From the NCBI RefSeq assembly GCF_030848805.1, contig NC_092367.1, positions 8,029,019 to 8,093,018 of the forward strand: a DNA stretch of 64,000 nt, in the 5' to 3' direction. This stretch comes from Temnothorax longispinosus. Its lineage: Eukaryota > Arthropoda > Insecta > Hymenoptera > Formicidae. Below the pieces are notes generated by a model, which saw nothing but the letters and a program-made list of their open reading frames with translations, ran no database searches and was not told the DNA's origin. Position numbers and translations under genes: made by a program. Shown piece after piece: positions 11,429-23,000 of this stretch (position 1 is its first letter; every line of letters starts with the position of its first letter).

Positions 11429-14262
11429 ATGGAGAATAACAAACAGGCGCTGCTGAATGGTGCGAAGCCGGGCACGTCGGACGACAGCAAGAACGACATA
11501 CAAATGGTACTGGCGAAAATGATGGAGGAGAAGCACACGTATACGTATAAGAAGCTGGTGGTGCCGCCGTCGATGCGGAGTATTTACTGGAAATTCTTTG
11601 GGTTTCCAGCCACCGAGGAGGGCGGCATCCTCACCAAGGTGAAGATCGTCTGCATACTGTGCAAGACGCAGATCGCCTACAATCGTAACACCAGCAACCT
11701 CCGCATGCACCTGCAGAACAAACACGCGCAGGAGCTGATGGATCTGGAGGCGTCGAGCCTGCCGACCACCAGGCAGGTCGTGTCGCAGGACAACAAGGAG
11801 CGTAAGATACAGAAGAAGCTGCTGAAAGCGGGCCTGAGCCCCACCAAATACATCTACACCACCAACACGGACGGCACCGTTCAGATAGACGGTGACATAC
11901 AGTTTGTTACGGATCCTAACATAAGCCTGTCGAACATGGAGGACGACATCGCCATCGGTCAGCCGCTGAGAGTGATGATCAAGGGTGGATCTGGCATTAA
12001 CGGTAACGGCCAAAACGTGGCGTTTCTCATGTCCGAGGACAACGCGACGAATCAGTCGTCGGTGGACGTGAAAACCGTGTCGGACGCTATAGCGGAATTC
12101 ATAATAATGGACCTGCAGCTGCCCGAGATTGTGGAGGGACGTGGATTCCAAAGATTGGTGGCGACCCTACGCTCGCCCTGCGAGATTCCCAGCAAGAACA
12201 AGCTGGAGGAGGAAATAATACCGAGGATATACGACAATTTTCGGGAATCGGTGGTGAGCTCCCTGTCCTGCGTCGCCTCTCCCGCGACGGAGCTGGCGTT
12301 GACGATCGAGGAGTGGCAGTCCAACAACGACGAGAGCTTTGTCACTCTGTCGGTTTATTATCAGAATACCGGTGAGGCTACCTTGGAATGTAAGATCCTG
12401 AGTACTCTTCACGCACCGCTGGACTGGGAGGAGAGCCATTGGGGAACCACCATAGACTCCCTGTTACTCGAATGGGATCTTAAAGTGGAGAGAATAACAG
12501 CGGTGGTTGTTAGCACCTCCAGAACAGACTTACTCATAGCCCTGACTAACCGCGGTTTGACTGTAATTCCATGTTTGCTTCATACTTTGCAAGTGTGCGC
12601 GCAGGCTTGTTTCGAGAATCCCGAGGTATCCAGTACGTTAGCCAAATGCAGATCGGTCATCGGAGCCATCATAAGCCATCCAGGCGCGCTTGCGACATTA
12701 ACGATGCAAGAACAATTGTCAGAGGTATCTTTGCGATGCTATAAATTAATAATACTTTGTAGCGCATATAAATACGATTTGATATCTATATGTACATAAA
12801 AATTGGCAAATGGCATTTTATAAGTAAAAGTAATATAGGAAAGATCAAAATATGAATAATAAATCTTTAGATTTGTAAATATTTATTTTAGCTTTAACTT
12901 TCTTATATTGTTTTTATGTATAACGAGCGCGTGACCAGTTTATTATTTTCATTTTACCAGTTTTCTAATAGTTACTGTTCTCATTTCTAGTTGGATGAGG
13001 GGTCTATATTGCTGGATTATCCGGCTGTATGGATATCGACGTATACGATGCTGGAACAAATGATCGCGCGTCGTAACATGATCACATCTATATTAGAAGG
13101 CATGGAAGGGATAGATCAAGAGATGTTTGAAATCTCCAACGAACAGTGGAAAATCATGGAGGACATCGTCAATGTCCTCGAGCCATTCAAAGTTACCATC
13201 ATGACGTTAAGCGAGGAGAAAATGCCTCTGATATCCCTACTCAAACCATTGCTCTGGCAACTTGTATCCTCGCATCTTAAAGTGAAAGATACGGACAGTG
13301 ACACCGCAAGGACGTTCAAAGAGTCCTTGTCAGATATGTTGTGCGAGCGATACGCAGATTACAACGTCACGCTGCTTCTACAAATTGCCACTACTTTGGA
13401 TCCTAGGTATTTTGACACAGAAATCTTGATATTTATTTATTTATTTATTTCTGAAACGGGTTACCGTTTACTCCATACTCCTCTTAACCATCGACTCTTT
13501 AATTAATCTCTTATAAAACCGAAACATACATGGGATGAGGGCCGAGGATCGAACCCGGAACTGTTGATTAAGAATCGGCCGCGCTCACATCGAGCCATAC
13601 CTCATCCCAATTGGAAGTAACCCGTTTCGAGAATATATTTCACACATTATGTATATATATTTAATCTTTTTTTTTTATTATGTAGATTTAAAGCAATGCC
13701 ATATGTCACTGAGGAAGATAAAAGTGTAGTTAGCACACCTATAAAGGAAATGCTGACGAAATTGATTCAGGAAGAATCTGGAGACGTCCCTATAAAGATT
13801 GAAGACGAGGCAGTACCAAGTAAAAAATCTAGAGTTTCAGGTATTTTTTTTTTTTAATAGAAATAATTGCGTATAATGCATCTCCTATGCGAGCAATGTG
13901 AAATGGATACTTTAGACTGATTCTTAATTACAGGTATGGAGTTCCTACTTGGTGGTCTGTGCCCGACAAAGGCTGGTATGCCTGCGGAAGAGAAAGCGGA
14001 TCTCGAGATTGTGCAATATCAGTCGGAACCCACGGCACCTCTCGATTATTGTCCCTTGCAATGGTGGTCGAAGGTATCTGCGAAATGCCCGAATCTGGCG
14101 AAACTAGTGAGCAGATATCATTGTGTGCCCGCCTGCTGCGCACCACCCTCACGCATCCCGCCGGATGTGCAGATCCAATATGATACAAAGCGGGCGACCT
14201 TGCCACCTCACCTGATTGACAAGCTAATTTTTTTGCATGGTAATCATACGATGCAGGTGTGA
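11429..14262 (+). CDS. BED-finger, hAT-dimerisation protein (DREF/ZBED1-like)
   Basis: Model of four exons: 11429-12724, 12991-13406, 13686-13840 and 13934-14262. All junctions are GT-AG with phase kept, giving 731 residues. An N-terminal BED zinc finger is visible as C75-x2-C78-x15-H94-x4-H99, after the typical YWKFFGF aromatic stretch. A hAT transposase-like core follows, including a DYPAVWISTYTMLEQM segment. The C-terminus (about 652-700) is the hAT dimerisation region, PLDYCPLQWWSKVS through CPNLAKLVSRYHCVPA. This architecture and length match DREF of flies (709 residues) and vertebrate ZBED1, domesticated hAT transposases that regulate proliferation and chromatin genes. Orthology to DREF is inferred, so no symbol is given. 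An in-frame upstream ATG at 11393 is possible; 11429 has the better context. AATAAA lies at 14344. Intron 2 contains a tRNA-like element. Confidence 0.88.
13453..13628. mobile_element. Insertion with inverted termini carrying a tRNA-like segment
   Basis: Inverted termini gaaacgggttac (13453-13464) and gtaacccgtttc (13617-13628) enclose a tRNA-like block at 13532-13608, read on the minus strand. That block has an 8-bp acceptor-like stem (GGGATGAG with CTCATCCC), a short D-arm-like stem GCTC/GAGC, and a T arm CCGGG-TTCGATC-CTCGG with a good B-box (GGTTCGATCC). The anticodon arm does not pair properly, so a functional tRNA is unlikely. It lies in intron 2 of the DREF-like gene, starting about 46 bases after the donor site. 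It could be a SINE fragment or a tRNA gene captured by a DNA element. Confidence 0.6.
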
Positions 14263-16072
14263 AAGGAGCTTTCTGAAGCTTGCGAGACGTTGCCTGAAAA
14301 ATACCTCGCTGGTATATAGGATACTTTAAAAAAAAATAATAACAATAAAAGAAAAAAGTCAAGCTTGCAACAGTTTGAGTCCAAAGTGATACGCATGCAA
14401 GTAAACTCTCTGTACAATTATCCTTTTAAATCTTGTATACAATGTGCGTATTGTGTAAGTATCTAAAGCGCAGAAAAGGTCAATTTTGTTTTTACTTTTA
14501 TCGAATGCGACATTCCTAAGATTCGATATAAGAACGATCAAGTAAACAAGTGCTAAGTATATTAATGTAATGTAATAATTTTCGTTAAATGCATAATTTA
14601 ATTTATAATTAAAAGAATAGAATCTGATATAAGGACGACGTTTCACACACAAGCGTAGAAGAGTGTTTTTATATAAAATTGTAAGATTTCTTAAAAAGAA
14701 AATATGTACAATTTATTCCCACTTTGCACAATAAGAAATATTTAGATCAGGTCTCGAAACTCCGATAAAAATATAATCGCTCTATTTTAGTAAGGCTCGT
14801 GTATATTTTAATATGTCAAATTCACGAAACTGAGAAATAAATGTTAGGATCGGATGTTTGGGTGATCAATTCTAAAGTTTTTTGTAGAGGACATAGAAAG
14901 CTTCATTATTACGATTATAGTAAATTATGTTTTATTTTATGTTATAATATAACATTACTATAGACTGTATGATGGATTTTTTAAATATAAATCTGATAGG
15001 ATACTTGATAATAAATTTCGACGTATATTATTGTAATAAATACAAAAAATGTGTTATTATCACAATTAATAACACATACTTAGATGCAAATGCAATTTAA
15101 TCTAACGTGCATCGTGTAATTGCATTTTATTGTTCAGAATGTATAAACAAACATTTGCTATATTTTCTGTACATTTTAAAAGCAACAAATATTCAATACA
15201 ACAAGAATTGTTTCTTAAAAAACAAGCAAAATAATATACAAATTTATAATAAGATAAACGTACTAATGCCGGGACACTTAAGACCTATGTCTGGACACCT
15301 TTATCATCTTCTATCTAGTTCATAAATAAGTATAACGCGAATTAAAATCGAAGATAAAAATATTATACAAGAAAAATATTTTTATCTTTAGACAAATGAT
15401 AAAAATATCCAGACATAGGTACGTATCCAGGCATTGGTACATTTACCTTATAAAGTTTATCTATATACTGTCATGATTTACATAAAAAATTAGGTTCAAT
15501 TTTATGATTTCGATATTGGCACACAATAACGGGCAGATAAAAGTTACATTGTAATAAACTTATATATTTTATCTTCAATTATAATTATTGAATCAATTAT
15601 AATCTTGAATTTATGAATACTAGTATATAGTTAAATAGACGTAACATCAATCAAGTATTATGACTTGAACTTTGTACAGAATTTTTATGCAATTATATGA
15701 ATGAATATACAAAAAAGCACGAGGATATAATCAAAATAACACAGAGGATAATCTAAGAGTATGGAGTAACGATTTATTTTTCAATATATTGATGCGTGCA
15801 TTAGCACAGTTCAGCAAATCATGTAAAATTGATCTCAAAGAAATATATATACGTACATATATAAAGATACTTTGTAATAAAGATTTTTTTACACAATGTA
15901 TATAAATTGTACACAACGTTTGTATAATACATGAATTTAGAAATTATATTTAGACGTATGAATAATACGCCAACCTCGTTGCTTCATCCATGTAATGTAG
16001 TCAGACAAATTTGTATAAATGTAAAGATATCGTATAATCCTTTGTGGGTCATTGAATTTTACTTACACATAA
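14263..16072. other. Convergent 3' region between DREF-like gene and TMEM138
   Basis: AT-rich sequence between two convergent stop codons. It holds the 3' UTR of the DREF-like gene (AATAAA at 14344), presumably the TMEM138 3' UTR at its right end, and one inverted-repeat element (15260-15440). No coding frame is supported. Confidence 0.7.
15260..15440. mobile_element. Short inverted-repeat element (MITE-like)
   Basis: A left arm of about 45 bp (15260-15306: gtactaatgccgggacac, then gacctatgtctgga) is the inverted copy of the right arm (15396-15440: atgataaaaatatccagaca, ending ccaggcattggtac). The roughly 90-bp centre is AT-rich. Only one copy is seen in this window, so mobility is inferred from structure. 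Confidence 0.6.
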
Positions 16073-17040
16073 TCACGAAATACTCAACTGATTCTGCAGC
16101 CAAGCAGAACCTTTGTAAAATCTTGGATCAGCGATCCTCAGAGAGGCTCTTTTATAGAAGTAATAATACAGCACTGCAACTTTATAAAGATCCAGGATTA
16201 TCGTGTGTTCACCAACAAAACGATATTCCAGGTTTTCCAATGTTGTGTACCTGTTCTATGTGCAGAATAGAGAGTGTGAAATCCTTTTGTCCAATAATGT
16301 TCTAACGGCGCTGACCAATGAATAGTGATATGCCACGTATGCAAACTGATAGATAATATCATGTATATAATGCATAACACTAATGTCATGCGGAATCTTG
16401 TGTACAGTAGCTGTATCAAACCTGCCTGAAAATTTTAAACCTGCTTTATATATCTTCATCAAATATACTTAAAGAATGTAAAACACAACTCGTTAGCCAG
16501 TAAGCAGAATCTTAGCGGTATGCCAGTAAAATATTGAAATTGGACCAAATTGCATTCAAATTAAGCTTCTGTTCTATCAACAAAGCCTGTGCAGACACAA
16601 TCTAACAGCAGATATCATTTAAATGATTATGAAACAACTCTGCTTATTGTTGGTTTCCACATTTAATCTATCATTATTATATTCCATTATATTTCTGCTG
16701 GTATTTTGCACTTGCTAAATCTACTTTTGATTTAGCTGTCTCTGGGTGTATGTTTACCTGGAAGATATAAGTAGAAAAGAAGTTCACTAAGAGCAACGTG
16801 AGGGCCACGATGAGACAGAAGTCTTGAATCCTGAAATCGTCGCATCGATCAAACACGACGGTACCTCAATCATCGTGGAAAAATTGTCAATAGTTATTAT
16901 ACGTACACGTAGAGTACCAGCAGGTCCGTGGGATGCCGCCTGGCGAAGCTCGCGAACGAATTTACGCAAACGTCAAAGAGCAAGATAACATACTGCAGGA
17001 TTACGATGGCCGTGTACTGCCTTGTATTTAAGGAACTCAT
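16073..17040 (-). CDS. TMEM138: Transmembrane protein 138
   Basis: Model of four exons on the minus strand: 17040-16907, 16830-16758, 16425-16251 and 16179-16073. Phase is kept throughout and the product is 162 residues, the same length as the human protein. Recognisable stretches in order are LQYVILLFDVCVNSF, LLVLYVIQDFCLIVALTLLL, FFSTYIFQAGLIQLLYTRF, LSISLHTWHITIHW and VAVLYYYFYKRASLRIADP, each aligned by eye with the family. The last exon start could instead be 16173. TMEM138 is a four-pass membrane protein of the ciliary base, needed for ciliogenesis and linked in humans to Joubert syndrome. It faces CHAF1B across only 270 bp, suggesting a shared promoter. The start codon is the first ATG before the conserved N-terminus. 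Confidence 0.92.
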
Positions 17041-17310
17041 TTACTTTATATGTACAGGAGATATCGCGAAATATAAACACACGCGCCTGCAGTCCGCGTA
17101 GGGTCTTGTTGCGTCGCGCATCGAACGGTTGCCATGGCGACGCAGCGCCGCCAGCGATCTAGCCTAACCCGACCTAACCTCTCCGCAAGAACTTTTGGCG
17201 CAAACAACGTGACAGCTTGAAGGTTACGTAGAATCGGCGCGACAACGTCGTCGAGCAACGTGTATCTCTATTTCGTTTAAATTGTATCTGTTGATCTCTC
17301 GAGCAGGAAA
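17041..17310. promoter_or_regulatory. Compact bidirectional promoter TMEM138 / CHAF1B
   Basis: 270 bp separate the two divergent start codons, so the core promoters and both 5' UTRs must lie here. The centre (17090-17220) is GC-rich and lacks an obvious TATA box. This is the tightest head-to-head pair in the window. Confidence 0.75.
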
Positions 17311-19553
17311 ATGAAGTGTATTACTCCCGAAATCTCGTGGCACAATCGCGACCCGGTGCTGAGCGTCGATGTGCAGAGCGGCTCGTACGAAAATTCGAGG
17401 GGAGAGACGTTTTGGAGAGTAGCGACTGGAGGAGCGGACTTCCACGTTTTGGTAACATAATTACATTATTTTTTTTTTAATGAGGCTGAAGAGAACGGTT
17501 TTTTTACATTCTGGTGTTTTGTTTATGCGTATGTTAATGTTATACAATTAATTTTATACATGTGTAAGAGAAATATGTATGCAAGGGACAACAATGCAGA
17601 AATATATAATTTTTATAAAAGAAACACAATATGTGTGCTAATAAAAAACTAATATACAATTCTCTTAATGCCGTTAGATGTTTGAGGATCTTTTTCACGT
17701 CTTGATCTAATTATAATTACATATTTGAAGATAATTAGCAATCTGAATGATTGTTTAAATGCAGATTTGGCACTTGACGACGACCAAATTCGGCGGAGCC
17801 ACTGTGAACTTTGCGGCAGACTTGGAGCGTCATCAGAAGGCAGTAAACGTTGTAAGATTCTCTCCGTCGAAAGAAATTCTAGCCTCAGGAGATGACGGTT
17901 GGTCATTGTTATTATTTTACTGTTTATTGCTCCCGCTTTGTTACGCAAATCCTAAAATTGATCTTAATGTAATGCGCAGAATCGGTTATTATTTTGTGGA
18001 AAGTGAAGGAGGGACGAGACTTCTCTCCGCCATCAGGCGATATTGAAAATAAGGAACAATGGACTTCCTTGAAAATATTGAGAGGTCACCTCGGGGATAT
18101 TTATGACATTAGCTGGTCGCCGGACTCTAATTTCTTGGTTTCTGGATCTGTTGATAATACCGCTATACTGTGGGACGTCCAGAAAAATCGCAAAACGATA
18201 TTACTGGACCACAAAAGTTTCGTTCAAGGAGTGTCTTGGGATCCTTGCAATCAATACGTATGCACCATTAGTACAGACAGGTAGGTGATCTGTAATTTAT
18301 AAATTATACGAACGATAAAACCGTCTTTTGAATTTTAATTGTGGATTAAATACGTTATCTTCAGACACTGCCGTTTAATAAGCATTGCCACGAGGAAAGC
18401 CGTTCAGCGTGTTTACAAGTCCAAAATTCCGACGCCGTCCGGCAGCTCATTGAAGGGGAAGCTCGTGCGTCTATTTTACGACGACACCTTCAAATCGTAC
18501 TTCCGTAGACTGACTTTCTCGGTAGACGGATCCCTAATCTTCGTTCCGTCCGGCATAATCGAGCCGCAGGAGAGCTCGGAGACTATATCAAATGCGATAA
18601 TTGTTTTCTCCAGAGAGGACATAAGAGAGTCAGTATTAAAGCATCTAATGATTTCGAGTTTCTAACTTGAAAAAAAAGCAGTAATAATAAAAGCATTCTT
18701 TTTCAGACCAATAATGATCCTACCTACCTTAAATGAATGTACTATAGCAGTACGATGTTGTCCTGTGTATTTTGAGTTGCGAGAGGACGGTCCAGCTGCT
18801 CTGGTACCGCTGCCTTACAGAATGATATTCGCTGTCGCGACGGAGAGTTCTATATTACTTTACGACACGCAACAGATATCTCCGATTGGCGTGGTATCGC
18901 TCATTCATTATGGCCGACTAAATGATCTTTCGTGGTACGTGATCGTCAATATGCTATGCTGCTATTCGAATTACTTCCGAGTCTTAGCGTCTTTTCTCGT
19001 TTCTTTCAGGTCTAGCGACGGTCAAATTCTAATCGCGTGTTCCAGCGATGGTTACTGTTCCATAATACACTTTGAGAAAGGTGAATTAGGTAAAATTTAT
19101 AAAACAAAAGTCTCTGTACAAGGTAGTGCAATAGTGAACAAAACATCCAAAAGTTCTGTCAAAAAATCTTCGACCAGTGTAATCAAAGACAAGAACAACG
19201 TCCCAACATACGATTTGGATGATTGTGCAATGGATATTGAACTTGTAAAAAGCGACACAGTCGAGGCGATGGCAAGTAATCCACCCGAAGAGCTTAATGA
19301 GCAGAAGTCAGACAAAGTCGTGGATAATCAAGATGTTAGGTCACAAAATGATTTACAGATAGACAAGAAGTCAAATGAGGAAGAAACAGAAGATATTAAG
19401 CTGGTTTATAATGAAGAAAGTAGCGATACGACGAAGACTAAAACTAAGAATACACCATCGAAGTCTGACGTTGTTCCTATTATCTGCCACAAAACCCCTA
19501 GAAGAGTACAATTAATAACTTTGTCGAGTCCAAAGCGACTCAAGAAACAGTAA
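17311..19553 (+). CDS. CHAF1B: Chromatin assembly factor 1 subunit B (p60/p105)
   Basis: Six exons: 17311-17451, 17765-17897, 17980-18280, 18365-18628, 18707-18934 and 19010-19553, all in phase, giving 536 residues. The N-terminal WD40 propeller starts MKCITPEISWHNRDPVLSVD and contains KAVNVVRFSPSKEILASGDD, ILRGHLGDIYDISWSPDSN, VDNTAILWDVQKN and AVRCCPVYFEL, which are family signatures. The roughly 170-residue tail is charged and low-complexity, ending with TPRRVQLITLSSPK, which resembles the B-domain through which p60 binds the histone chaperone ASF1. CAF-1 deposits H3-H4 behind replication forks in the nucleus; fly Caf1-105 is the equivalent. The gene shares a promoter with TMEM138. A polyadenylation signal AATAAA lies at 19794. 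Confidence 0.95.
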
Positions 19554-20050
19554 CTTATAAAAAGTAAATCCTTCTAAGACTCATTATGTGCTTTTAGCTT
19601 TTAACTAATGTAATTATTTTTATAATGTATAATATCGGCCGGAGCATAAAAATGATTGTCTAAGACGAGTATTTAAGAAATATAAATTTATAATTATAAG
19701 AAGTACTGATGAAGCGAATGCGTATATTCCTATACAATCTTCAATCTCGGATGGAGTTTGAAGGCAAGCGTTGCTGTACCTTGAACCATTTCCAATAAAA
19801 CTGTCTATAACGGACAGTGCACCTTGTATGCAGATGCGCACCCGCATGCAATTGTCGCGGGTGCTATAGCAGCATAAGCTGATCCGCTTACGAACATCGG
19901 TTCATAGACATACCTACCATATATAGCGCTACTATTAAATGGCGAAGCGCAGTGATCGTGCTATCCGCGAAGTCAGACGGTGATCGAGTCGTGGCACGGT
20001 CCGACACGCTGCTTGCTATCGAGTGTAATAATCAAGTAATATTCAGAAAA
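19554..20050. promoter_or_regulatory. CHAF1B 3' UTR and alpha-tubulin promoter
   Basis: The left part contains the CHAF1B polyadenylation signal (19794). The right part should be the alpha-tubulin promoter and 5' UTR. A TATA-like box, accatatatagcgc, lies near 19915-19928, about 125-135 bases before the initiator ATG at 20051. Confidence 0.55.
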
Positions 20051-23000
20051 ATGGTGAGTACTTTGTTTCTCTGTCGCGTTTTTTTCTTTCTCGTTAACAT
20101 TGAATACTTTGTTTTACATTTATCATAAAAAATGTATATATTTTGTACTTTAATAAAAAGACACGTTTTTAATTTAGTTTCATAATCAGAATAGAGATTT
20201 TAATAAAAGAAATTACTTTCAAAATAATTATTCTTTAAAAGACAGAAGCATTTGATGTTAAGATACAACCATATAAAATCATACTATTGAGAAAGAGCTT
20301 TATTTTACACGCAAGTGTGTTTACATAAAAAAAAACATCATGTATAATAGAATTACATTTTCAACATTTCTCGAACGCAATTTTATATCTGTAATCACGA
20401 TTGTTTTTTAAATATATTGCTATCTTGTTTATATATATTATTATTAAAATATATAAAGAGAGAGTTATTGGATGAGTCACAGTAGTATCAATATGATTTT
20501 TCTACTGATTTCTTGCACAAGTTACGAATACATTCGTAAACATCCTAATAACGGGAATTGTAACGTCTTTATACAATAACACACACTTACAGTTCCTGGT
20601 AAAGCATATAATATGCACGCTATACACGTCATACAATACATGAGGTGCACAGCTCGGGAAATACGTAATGCACTTTAAAATGTTCGCTTATAGTTTATGA
20701 GGTCAATTAAAAGTTTTCTCGAATGAATTATGAGCGCGAAAAAGACTCGACGAGAAGAATGATTAAAAGATTGATTGAGAAAGATTTCGGTCCGAAAATA
20801 ACGGTTCGAAAAAGTGCATTTCTGTTTTATTAAATGTAATACCTTATGCGAATGTTAAAAGCAGTATTTGTTTTAGTAAGATTTTTCGCTTAACTTTGTT
20901 GATCTCTCTTATTATTTATTGGAGTCTAAAGAAAGCTAAATAATGCATACATTTTTTAAAAATGATTAATAGATTTTTGGAATATCGGGGAAAATTTAGA
21001 TATTCATTTTATCAAGATAGTTTTCGTTTATTTTCCTGTATTTTAAAACGCTACACGCGAAACTTGAATTATGAAGTATCGATCCACGCCATGAACGCAT
21101 GGGGCGATCGACAGCGCAGCTTTAGCTTTATATTAGTAAAATATTGTCCCACTTCTCCTTCAAATTTTGCAATCGCTTCTCTACATCCTTCAATTTTGTT
21201 GTTCAACGGCAAAACGCGAGAAACGGATATTAAAATAACGAGTACAAGATACCCATTCGCTGCTCATTTCAAATTTTTCTCTAAAAGCTGTACTATTATA
21301 GCCACATCTTTTAGGATGTCCAAATGTTTATTACGCATTAAAATACGCTTGTACGGATTGCCGAATATTTTCTCCGAGAGGGAGAATAATATTCCTAAAA
21401 CCTAAGGGTGGGCCATACTCAAGTCTGAGCCGTTTCACGAGCGGACGATAAATCTGTGATCTTTCTCTAAAATTCCATTTCATCTCTCTCGATGAATCGT
21501 GCAATCGTGTCACACGCGGGCGTGCAGTTTGATATTCGATTAAGCTGCTATGGTTACAGTGTGTCAACCTGTAAAAAATCGATTTTTACCGTACCATGCA
21601 GATATATAGAGCCAGAGCGTATAATATCATATTGCGCGCGAGACGACACACTATCCACGTGCGTCCATAAGTCAGGAAAGTAGGCCGGCTATAGGCATAT
21701 CAATATAGATGCTCACTTTTAGGATACGGCTGAATTATCCATGGGGGACACATCAGGTCAAGGTGGGCATTTTTCTCCACCAGACCTTGTTGACAGATAC
21801 AGCCGCTGCTTTAGTCGACGATGTCTGGGCTGCGGGTAATCACCCCCTTGTTAAGCATAGCTCGTTCCTTGCCAATCTCGTTAGGCTTGTTAAGCTCGCT
21901 CAAGCCTTGCTTAATCGATGTGTTCAATTAATCAGAAACTCGTGTAATTTGCGACGGGCGTCTTACTGTGAGACGCGTGGAAGTGATACAATTATTCGCA
22001 TAATTATCCTCTTATAAGAAAATTAAGGATTCGTTAATTATTTTAATTTTTGATTGACGTAAGAATTAAAACGAATGGATAGAAATAAACACGAATGAAA
22101 CAGAATCGATTCGAAAGGTCAATCTAAGTAAAAGTTTATTTCCAGGGAATCTCTATCACTTTGTAGAACGAATTCTCTCTCTCTTATAAACTCCCTCTAA
22201 ATTATCTGTCTTCTTCAGAATAGCTACTGTGTTGTATCTGTAAAAGGGAAATTTTTTAAGTGATCGAGCTTAGTATCATCAATAAACTTGTGTAAAACTA
22301 AAAACTAATTATAATTGGGGGATTCAATTACTTTGAGCGAGTGTTTGGTGCAAGGAGGCAGTTAATAAAATCGGGTGAACTGAACATCTTTGCGTCTTAA
22401 TATTGTTGCACGCGATGTAATTTTTTTGTGAGCATGTGCATTGGTGATTATCCTGCATTCATCTAGATCTAGTTAACGCAGAAACGAAATATTTTTAAGA
22501 ATGGCAAAAAAGGTAACTAATATAACAAAATACAAAGCACTGATATGTTAATGATATTTAACATATTCAACATTTAACGATCTGCATTATATTGCCATTA
22601 TGAAGCCATAAACGCGGTAAAAACTGTCGTGAATTTTTTAACGATGCTCAAGGTAGTATAATCGTAATGTAGTGTGATGTAGCGAGCAATTTACGTCACG
22701 CAATAGAATAGCTCGTTAGTATACGTGCACGCGCGTTATAAATATCGATGTTTCGAAATTTATTTGCGGTAAATAATTAGAAGCAAAATCTAATTACGCT
22801 AAGCTATAATCTCTTGGTTACCCGGATAATTATTTCTATTGTTTCTTTGTATATCGCTTTTTTCTTAAATTACCTAAAGAAAAAAGCGAAAGTATTTATT
22901 CCAGCCAAATGACAAAATATCAAAGACGAAAGAGAGAAGATTATTTTTCCAAGTAATTTCTTTTGGACTCCGATCGAATTACACGTCTTATTGTGTACGT

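Noticed and set aside
22501..22512. atggcaaaaaag followed by gtaact as an alternative first exon of alpha-tubulin
   Set aside because: It would put MAKK ahead of REC and destroy the MREC start needed for tubulin autoregulation. The ATG|gtgagt exon at 20051 fits the family.
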